In this document: piece by piece, positions 58,430 to 64,000 of the stretch
Layout: every line of letters starts with the position of its first letter
Numbering within the stretch: position 1 is the first letter of the stretch
Source of the DNA: Salegentibacter echinorum
GTDB taxonomy: Bacteria > Bacteroidota > Bacteroidia > Flavobacteriales > Flavobacteriaceae
Assembly: GCF_900129445.1 (NCBI RefSeq)
Contig: NZ_FQVT01000002.1
Span: 62,001 to 126,000 of the forward strand
DNA length: 64,000 nucleotides
Reading direction: 5' to 3'
Notes under the pieces: model-generated
What the model saw: only the letters and a program-made list of their open reading frames with translations
Told to the model about the DNA's origin: nothing
Database searches by the model: none
Translations under genes and position numbers: made by a program

Positions 58430-59398
58430 ATGTCCAGAATTCTTACCGGGGTACAGAGCACAGGAACCCCACATTTAGGAAATTTATTAGGTGCAATCCT
58501 GCCCGCCATAGAAATGGCCAACAAGCCTAATAATGAATCTTTTATTTTTATTGCAGATATGCATTCACTCACGCAAATAAAAGATGCTGAAACTTTAAAA
58601 AACAATACTTATTCTGTCGCTGCCACCTGGCTTGCTTGCGGGATAGATATTGAAAAAACAGTTTTTTACCGGCAAAGCGATATTCCTCAAACGGCCGAGC
58701 TGTCCTGGTATTTAAGCTGTTATTTCCCTTATCAACGCCTCACCCTGGCGCATTCTTTTAAAGATAAATCTGATAGATTGGAAGACATTAACGCGGGACT
58801 TTTTACCTACCCTATGCTAATGGCGGCCGACATCCTTTTATATGATGCCGAAATCGTGCCCGTGGGAAAAGACCAACTTCAACACCTGGAAATTACCCGC
58901 GATGTAGCCAAACGTTTTCACACACAAATGGGGGAGGTTTTTGTAATTCCAGAAGGGAAAGTTCAAGAAAATACGATGTATGTTCCCGGCACCGATGGAG
59001 CTAAAATGAGTAAATCTAAAGGGAATACCATTAATTTATTTGTGAGCGATAAAAAACTGCGCAAACAAATCATGGCCATAGCTACCGATAGTACCCCGCT
59101 GGAAGAACCAAAAGATCCCGACACCTGTAACGTGTTCGCTCTTTATCAATTGGTAGCATCAAAGAGCGAAACTGAGGCATTACGCGAGAAATATGAAGCC
59201 GGTGGTTTTGGTTACGGCCACGCCAAGCAAGCGCTGTATGAACTGCTTTTGGAACGCTTTGAAGAACCGCGAAAAAAGTATGAGTATTATATCAATAATC
59301 CACAGGAGATTGATAAAGCCTTAGCAGTAGGTGCCGAAAAGGCAAAAAGTGTAGCCGATTCAGTTTTACAAAAGGTAAGAAAGAAAATTGGGTATTAA
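58430..59398 (+). CDS. trpS: Tryptophanyl-tRNA synthetase
   Basis: A 322-residue class I aminoacyl-tRNA synthetase charging tRNA(Trp). The HIGH-like signature is TPHLGNLLGAIL and the KMSKS loop is DGAKMSKSKGNTINLF. SRILTGVQSTGTPHLGN at the N-terminus, FIFIADMHSLTQIKD, MAADILLYDAEIVPVGKDQL and HLEITRDVAKRF are all family hallmarks. Length is normal. It has its own promoter and no operon partner; about 100 bases of unassigned DNA follow before the converging dprA. Confidence 0.97.
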   Translation: MSRILTGVQSTGTPHLGNLLGAILPAIEMANKPNNESFIFIADMHSLTQIKDAETLKNNTYSVAATWLACGIDIEKTVFYRQSDIPQTAELSWYLSCYFPYQRLTLAHSFKDKSDRLEDINAGLFTYPMLMAADILLYDAEIVPVGKDQLQHLEITRDVAKRFHTQMGEVFVIPEGKVQENTMYVPGTDGAKMSKSKGNTINLFVSDKKLRKQIMAIATDSTPLEEPKDPDTCNVFALYQLVASKSETEALREKYEAGGFGYGHAKQALYELLLERFEEPRKKYEYYINNPQEIDKALAVGAEKAKSVADSVLQKVRKKIGY

Positions 59399-59500
59399 GT
59401 TTCCTAATCAACAACTTCACCCCAAGGCTGCGAGGTGTACTTACAAAAAAACATTTCGAGGCAAGCCCGGAGAATTAAATCCCTGGCTATCGCCCCGCGA

Positions 59501-60601
59501 TTAAATCAACTCAAATAATTTACCGGGTAATGGGCGAACCACGCCTTTTAATTCCATATTTATTAAAATGCCCGCAGTTTTAAACGAGGGAAAGTTACAG
59601 TTTAGTGCAATGCTGTCTAGCTGGGCTTTCCCTTCTTTTGTTAAAAACTCGAAGACTTTTTTCTCCTCGTCTTCCAGCTCTATAAATAATTGTTTCTGAA
59701 TTGCTTTTGCCTCTTTCTCTGGCTGCCAGTTAAGCATATAAACCAAATCTGCCGCCGAACTCAACAAATGCGCATTTTGGGATTTTATAAGATTATTGCA
59801 GCCTTTACTCAGTTTATCGGTTGGCCTCCCGGGAACAGCAAAGACTTCGCGGTTGTAGGAGTTGGCAATATCGGCAGTGACCAGGGAACCACCTTTTTCA
59901 GCGCTCTCAATAACTACGGTAGCCTCACTGAGACCGGCGATAATACGGTTCCGTTTTAAAAAGTTATTTCTGTCAAAATCATCGCTACTCCAAAAATCGG
60001 TGAAAAAACCCCCATTTTCCTCAATAGATGCCACATACTTTTGATGTACTTTTGGATAAATTTGGTTGAGGCCGTGTGCTAAACAGCCAATGGTTTGCAA
60101 GTTATTGGCCACCGCGGATTTTTGCGCCGTAATATCTACTCCATAGGCAAAACCCGAAACAATCACGGGATTTAAAACACTTAAATCTTCAATGAATTGT
60201 TCACAGAAAGCAATCCCACTTTGGGTAATCTTGCGCGTACCCACCACGCTTATTATTTTCTGATTGTTAAGATCGATATTTCCCCTTTGAAACAGTAAAA
60301 CAGGGCCATCAATACAGTGCTTTAATTTCTCGGGATAATCTGCATCCCTAAAATAAAGCACTTTTACCTTATTCTCTTCGATAAACCGAAGCTCTTCTTC
60401 GGCGGCTTTTAGATGAGAGGCATTATGGAAATCCCGTACGCGGGAAGTACCAATTCCGGTTAATTTAAGTAAATCTGATTTTTTCTGCTGAAAAATATTT
60501 TTAGTCGATCCAAAATGACCAATCAATTTTTTGGCTGTTGTATCCCCTAAATTTGAAATATGCTGTAAAGCTAAAACATACTGTAACTCTTCTGAAGACA
60601 T
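59501..60601 (-). CDS. dprA: DNA-processing protein DprA
   Basis: A 366-residue DprA/Smf protein, which protects incoming single-stranded DNA and loads RecA during transformation. The Rossmann-like domain shows ISVVGTRKITQSGIAFCEQF, IVSGFAYGVDITAQKSAVAN, TIGCLAHGLNQIYPKVHQKY, FLKRNRIIAGLSEATVVIES and VFAVPGRPTDKLSKGCNNLI. An N-terminal helix-hairpin-helix-like part (LIGHFGSTKNIFQQKKSDLL) and a C-terminal winged helix (~305-366) complete the architecture. Natural competence of this organism is a possible inference, not shown. Confidence 0.95.
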   Translation of the reverse strand: MSSEELQYVLALQHISNLGDTTAKKLIGHFGSTKNIFQQKKSDLLKLTGIGTSRVRDFHNASHLKAAEEELRFIEENKVKVLYFRDADYPEKLKHCIDGPVLLFQRGNIDLNNQKIISVVGTRKITQSGIAFCEQFIEDLSVLNPVIVSGFAYGVDITAQKSAVANNLQTIGCLAHGLNQIYPKVHQKYVASIEENGGFFTDFWSSDDFDRNNFLKRNRIIAGLSEATVVIESAEKGGSLVTADIANSYNREVFAVPGRPTDKLSKGCNNLIKSQNAHLLSSAADLVYMLNWQPEKEAKAIQKQLFIELEDEEKKVFEFLTKEGKAQLDSIALNCNFPSFKTAGILINMELKGVVRPLPGKLFELI

Positions 60602-60783
60602 AAATTCAAATTAGATTTAAGACTATTTAATTTAGTTTTTTATAGGCTGATAGTTTTAGCGCATCTGCCCTGCCTTTCACAGCATCAGCATTTTAATTGT
60701 TTTGGGATTTCTTAAAAATACGGAAAAAAAGGTTTGTTAATAAAATTTCTTTAGCTAACTTTAGGAAGAATCAAATAACACCT

Positions 60784-60791
60784 TATTTTTG
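60784..60791 (+). promoter_or_regulatory. -7 promoter element immediately before the SPOR gene
   Basis: TATTTTTG (TAnnTTTG) ends five bases before the ATG at 60797, so the transcript would start about at the start codon. Confidence 0.45.
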
Positions 60792-60796
60792 CGGTA

Positions 60797-61726
60797 ATGA
60801 AGATAGCTAAACACATCCAGGACTTACTTTATCGTTACGAATGCGTAATTCTGCCGGGCTTTGGGGCTTTTCTTTCCCAAAAGGAGCCGGCAACTATAAA
60901 TGAGGAAACCCATACCTTCTTTCCGCCGAAAAAGGTCGTTTCGTTTAATTCCCAACTAAGGAAAAACGATGGACTTCTAGCGAATTATATCGCCCAGGTG
61001 CAACAGGTTTCATATAATGAGGCCATCAAAATTATTAGCAGTTTTGTTAAGAAATTAGACAACTCTTTCCAGAAAGATGGAAAAGTTGAACTGGAGAATA
61101 TTGGTATTTTTTACTATGCTGAAGAAAAACTTCAGTTTGAGCCTTTTGAACAGGTAAATTACCTTACCGATTCTTTTGGTTTAGATAGCTTCCAGAGCGC
61201 TGCGGTGAGTCGTGAAACTTATAAAGAGCAAGTTGAAGAACTGGAAGAAAAGGCACCTATACACTTTACGCCAAATCGAAGAAAGGCCCCGGCTTATTTA
61301 AAATATGCTGCTATAGGCTTAGTGGCCCTGGGAATTTCAGGATTTGTTGGATTAAATTTCTACAGCGACCAGGTATCCCAACATAATATTGCCGAGCAAG
61401 AGCAGGCACAGGAACAACTTCAGCAGCAAATTCAGCAAGCTACCTTTGTCATAGATAATCCATTGCCCGCGGTTACCTTAAAAGTAGCCAAAGAAACCGG
61501 AAATTACCATATTGTTGCCGGTGCCTTTAGGGTAGAAGAAAACGCCAAAAAGAAGGTTTTAGAACTTAAAGACGAAGGCTTTAAAGCCCGTTTAATCGGC
61601 GCTAATAAATACGGTTTGCACCAGGTAGTTTACGCCAGTCGAGAAAGCCGAAGAGACGCGATAAATTTACTTAACAAAATAAGAAGAAGTCACGAAGGAG
61701 CCTGGCTATTGGTAGAAGAGCTTTAA
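60797..61726 (+). CDS. SPOR-domain protein with HU-CCDC81-like N-terminus
   Basis: A 309-residue protein. Residues ~1-130 look like the two HU-like domains of the CCDC81-prokaryotic type (MKIAKHIQDLLYRYECVILP, GFGAFLSQKEPATINEETHT, KDGKVELENIGIFYYAEEK). A membrane segment lies at ~170-190 (AAIGLVALGISGFVGLNFYS), then a Gln-rich linker, and a C-terminal SPOR domain (~230-309; NYHIVAGAFRVEENAKKKVL, GANKYGLHQVVYASRESR). SPOR domains bind denuded septal peptidoglycan, so a cell-division or envelope role is likely; the cytoplasmic HU-like part could contact DNA or protein. Confidence 0.88.
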   Translation: MKIAKHIQDLLYRYECVILPGFGAFLSQKEPATINEETHTFFPPKKVVSFNSQLRKNDGLLANYIAQVQQVSYNEAIKIISSFVKKLDNSFQKDGKVELENIGIFYYAEEKLQFEPFEQVNYLTDSFGLDSFQSAAVSRETYKEQVEELEEKAPIHFTPNRRKAPAYLKYAAIGLVALGISGFVGLNFYSDQVSQHNIAEQEQAQEQLQQQIQQATFVIDNPLPAVTLKVAKETGNYHIVAGAFRVEENAKKKVLELKDEGFKARLIGANKYGLHQVVYASRESRRDAINLLNKIRRSHEGAWLLVEEL

Positions 61727-61979
61727 TCATACAGGATTATTTAATAATCTTTAAGGTTCGGTAAAGACAAAATTAAATAGCAAACTTTCTTTTATAGCAG
61801 GATTTGAAGGGAATTGCATATTTTTCCTCCTTGTTATTCGAAATCTTCAAGAAATAGAGTTTAGTTGAAGAATATTACTTATAAAAAAGCAGGATTCTTA
61901 GTTAGTTAGAGTTAGTCTTTTCTATTTTTTCTTGCAGCGAAACGTCTCGCTTACTATTGTGATTGAATCTTTAAGCGTA

Positions 61980-62029
61980 CAATATTTTTAGTAATATTGC
62001 ATTTAATCCCATAAAGCATCTTATTTTTG
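61980..62029 (+). promoter_or_regulatory. Promoter and palindrome of the thioesterase gene
   Basis: TTG (61997-61999), 22-base spacer, TATTTTTG (62022-62029). The TTG is the end of a palindrome CAATATT (61980-61986)/AATATTG (61993-61999), a possible operator covering the -33 site. The rest of the 319-base gap after the SPOR gene shows nothing further. Confidence 0.5.
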
Positions 62030-62045
62030 CCAAAAACACATAGAG

Positions 62046-62555
62046 ATGCAGGCAAAAAATCCTAAAGAATCCAGAACTATAGTAACCGATTTGGTTTTAC
62101 CCAGTGAGACCAATCCGCTCAACAATTTATTTGGAGGAGAGTTATTAGCCCGTATGGATCGTGCCGCGAGTATTGCAGCCAGAAGACATAGCCGCAGGAT
62201 TGTAGTTACTGCATCGGTTAACCACGTTGCTTTTAATAAAGTGATTCCTTTGGGAAGCGTAGTGACCGTTGAGGCTGCTGTTTCCCGAGCCTTTAAATCT
62301 TCTATGGAAATAGTGTTAGACGTTTGGATAGAAGACCGGGAAAGCGGAAAACGCTCTAAAGCCAATGAAGCTATTTATACCTTTGTAGCGGTAGATGAAA
62401 CCGGAGCTCCCGTGAGAGTACCGGGAATAGATCCAGAAACCGAGAAGGAAAAAGAGCGTTTTGAAGCTGCTCTAAGACGAAAGCAACTTAGCCTTGTGCT
62501 TGCGGGTAAAATGCAACCTCAGGATGCTACCGAGCTAAAAGCAATTTTTGATTGA
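62046..62555 (+). CDS. Acyl-CoA thioesterase (hotdog fold)
   Basis: A 169-residue hotdog-fold thioesterase of the acyl-CoA hydrolase/YciA-BFIT group. Typical pieces are TDLVLPSETNPLNNLFGGEL (with the catalytic Asn/Asp region), LLARMDRAASIAARRHSRRI, ASVNHVAFNKVIPLGSVVTV and ESGKRSKANEAIYTFVAVDE. It hydrolyses acyl-CoA to free acid and CoA; chain-length preference cannot be read. It stands alone with its own promoter. About 185 bases of repetitive spacer follow. Confidence 0.9.
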   Translation: MQAKNPKESRTIVTDLVLPSETNPLNNLFGGELLARMDRAASIAARRHSRRIVVTASVNHVAFNKVIPLGSVVTVEAAVSRAFKSSMEIVLDVWIEDRESGKRSKANEAIYTFVAVDETGAPVRVPGIDPETEKEKERFEAALRRKQLSLVLAGKMQPQDATELKAIFD

Positions 62556-62735
62556 TGTGATGATGCGATAATGTGTTGATGGGGTGATCTGCTAATGTGT
62601 TAATGCGAAGATGTAGCGATACGGTGATTCGTTAGCTCGTAAATTAAAAAACTATCGACTAAAGTTAGAAATTAGCCAGTTTATATTCCCCTGCAAACTG
62701 GGACTGCCCACTGCTTACTAAATAACTGCCTACTG
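62556..62735. repeat. Simple-sequence intergenic spacer
   Basis: The first 80 bases are imperfect short repeats around GATGTGTTAATG-like words. Further on, 62690-62704 (CTGCAAACTGGGACT) is identical to 31130-31144 in another intergenic gap, next to ACTGCC-type repeats. Nothing coding is visible. Confidence 0.5.
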
Positions 62736-62740
62736 AAACC

Positions 62741-63961
62741 CTACATTTCCAGAATCCAATCTGCAGGGTTCATTTTCTGCATATTTTTATAAACTAAAAA
62801 GTGCAGGGTTGTTTTGCCGGTAGTACGGCTGGTGGCAACTTCTCCCAGTTCCTGGCCGGTGTTCACCACATCACCCCTGCGCACATATACATTGTCCAAA
62901 TTATCATAAATAGTGATGTAGTCCCCGTGTCTCACCATGACCGCTTTATTAGCTCCTTTTAGTACCTGCACCTCACTTACCGTTCCACTAAAAACAGCAC
63001 GTGCTTTCCCACCGGGATCGGTATCGATATTTACCCCATTATTATTTATACTAATAGATTTTACCACCGGGTGCGGCTGTCGACCAAAACGAGAAGTCAC
63101 AACGCCAGATCGTACCGGCCATGGCAACCTACCTTTATTTTTGGCAAAATCGGCAGCAAGGGCTTTGGCTTCGGGGGTGAGCTTATAGACATTACGCTCA
63201 GTAGAACCGGTTTTTTCGTTAGACTTGGCAATAGACTCGCGAATCATCTTTTCAATTTGCCGGTTAATCTTGTCTATTTCCTGCTGTTTTTGCCTAATCT
63301 GACTGGCAAATTCCCCTTCTTTACTTCTTATATCCTGCATCAACTCCTGTTGTGCCTTTTTATTCCTTCTTAGTTGAGCCCTGGTTTCACGATTTTCGGC
63401 AATCAATTTATCCTTTGCTTCCTTTTGGTTAACAAGATCTTTGTTTAACTCCTGCAGTTTTTCGGTATTTTTTTTAATGGTCTCACCCTGTTGTTGCCTG
63501 TAGTTGGTATATTGTTTCATGTATTGCAAACGCTTATAAGCTTGTAAAAAGCTTTCAGAAGACATTAAAAACATAATCCGGCTTTGCGAAGACTTACTTT
63601 TATAAGATTTTTCTATCATCTGCGCGTAATCTTCTTTTAATTCTTCAAGCTCCTTCCTAAGCCGGGAAATTTTATTGGTGTTTGCACTTATTTGATTGGT
63701 CAATAAGTTGGCCTGTTGATTGGTAACCTTTATAAGGTTTTCTGTGCTTCTTATTTGTTGATCTAAATCTTCCACCTGGCTCAACACAGAGCGTTGTTTG
63801 TCTTTATTACTACTCCTAAGCTTGTTGATGCGCCTTATCTCGTTCCTAAGTTCTACGCGCTTTCTTTCCAATTTTTCACGGGTAGTTTGTGCTGTCGCCG
63901 ATAAAGAGCCCAGTGCAAACCCAATTATAAATACTATGCTACAGAGTTTCCTTAACTTCAT
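62741..63961 (-). CDS. EnvC-like murein hydrolase activator (M23/LytM domain)
   Basis: A 406-residue exported protein with a signal peptide ending LSATAQ. Residues ~25-255 are a long coiled coil (RKRVELRNEIRRINKLRSSN, NKISRLRKELEELKEDYAQM, KQQEIDKINRQIEKMIRES). The C-terminal ~125 residues form an M23/LytM domain: GRLPWPVRSGVVTSRFGRQP, AVFSGTVSEVQVLKG, VMVRHGDYITIYDNLDNVYV and TTLHFLVYKNMQKMNPADWI. The canonical zinc motifs HxxxD and HxH are incomplete (GRQPHPV; LHFLV), as in EnvC-type proteins that activate amidases rather than cut. Its ATG overlaps the stop of an upstream gene (ATGA). Confidence 0.92.
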   Translation of the reverse strand: MKLRKLCSIVFIIGFALGSLSATAQTTREKLERKRVELRNEIRRINKLRSSNKDKQRSVLSQVEDLDQQIRSTENLIKVTNQQANLLTNQISANTNKISRLRKELEELKEDYAQMIEKSYKSKSSQSRIMFLMSSESFLQAYKRLQYMKQYTNYRQQQGETIKKNTEKLQELNKDLVNQKEAKDKLIAENRETRAQLRRNKKAQQELMQDIRSKEGEFASQIRQKQQEIDKINRQIEKMIRESIAKSNEKTGSTERNVYKLTPEAKALAADFAKNKGRLPWPVRSGVVTSRFGRQPHPVVKSISINNNGVNIDTDPGGKARAVFSGTVSEVQVLKGANKAVMVRHGDYITIYDNLDNVYVRRGDVVNTGQELGEVATSRTTGKTTLHFLVYKNMQKMNPADWILEM

Positions 63962-64000
63962 TCTACGCTTATTTCATCATATCCCGAAGGAATATCAAAC
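63958..64000 (-). CDS. C-terminal end of upstream gene, cut by window (possibly DUF4292)
   Basis: The minus strand reads FDIPSGYDEISVE and then TGA, overlapping the EnvC-like ATG by three bases. In Flavobacteriaceae the gene before this M23 protein is commonly a DUF4292 lipoprotein, and IPSGY-like endings fit that family, but only 13 codons are visible. Assignment is by context. Confidence 0.4.
   Translation of the reverse strand, partial: FDIPSGYDEISVE

Overview
The window is a chromosomal segment of a marine-type Flavobacteriaceae bacterium (Bacteroidota). The evidence is AT-rich DNA, near absence of strong Shine-Dalgarno sites, -7 promoter elements of the Bacteroidota type (TAnnTTTG), large carboxypeptidase-regulatory/TonB-type outer-membrane proteins, DUF4494, THC0290_0291-like and SPOR/HU-CCDC81-like proteins, and many signal peptides ending ...AQ. 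A genus such as Gramella, Salegentibacter or Zunongwangia would fit, but I cannot place it precisely.

Region by region. 1-1680: a tandem array of three type II toxin-antitoxin modules (the third cut by the window edge) behind a MATE efflux gene; each repeat unit carries a scrap of the MATE 3' end. 1661-14150: a heme-biosynthesis cluster. One side is araC-thuA-hemH-MATE on the minus strand; the other is hemA-hemC-hemD-hemE-(DUF6973 gene)-hemF-hemB on the plus strand, ending at a strong terminator. hemL and the protoporphyrinogen oxidase gene are not here. Between hemF and hemB sit two ~280-bp structured direct repeats and an IS200-like Y1 transposase gene. 14200-22820: small secreted or membrane proteins, a CNNM-type CBS protein, a DNA-alkyl methyltransferase, a serine hydrolase, a PolB-like exonuclease, DUF4494 and an S41 peptidase. 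22880-24960: an AT-rich patch with a decayed coding fragment, three overlapping genes for unknown membrane/coiled-coil proteins, and a tRNA with anticodon CAT, which looks like a small accessory island. 25091-28400: methylmalonyl-CoA epimerase, RbfA, a LolC/E-type permease and DusB.

28545-49609 is dominated by a cell-wall amino-sugar salvage locus: a GH3 (NagZ-like) plus beta-lactamase-fold (AmiE-like) fusion, a NagX-like membrane acyltransferase, a divergent ROK regulator, NagB fused to a PIG-L deacetylase domain, an amidase lipoprotein, an erythromycin-esterase-like protein, an amidase-NamZ (DUF1343) fusion, and a 1278-residue protein combining phosphodiester glycosidase, metallophosphoesterase and propeller-like parts. 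Outer-membrane receptors flank it on both sides. I read it as a set for dismantling peptidoglycan or wall-polymer fragments and feeding GlcNAc and MurNAc into metabolism. A NahK-like sugar 1-kinase and a nucleotidyltransferase (55290-57316) may complete a route to NDP-sugars.

49610-64000 is mostly housekeeping: recO, gdhA, pncA/pncB, the sugar kinase/nucleotidyltransferase pair, plsC, trpS, dprA, a SPOR protein, an acyl-CoA thioesterase and an EnvC-like murein hydrolase activator. I see no CRISPR array, rRNA, prophage or complete integrase. The most unusual features are the structured repeats beside the transposase gene, the mosaic toxin-antitoxin array, the tRNA-adjacent membrane operon, and the concentration of fused wall-salvage enzymes.
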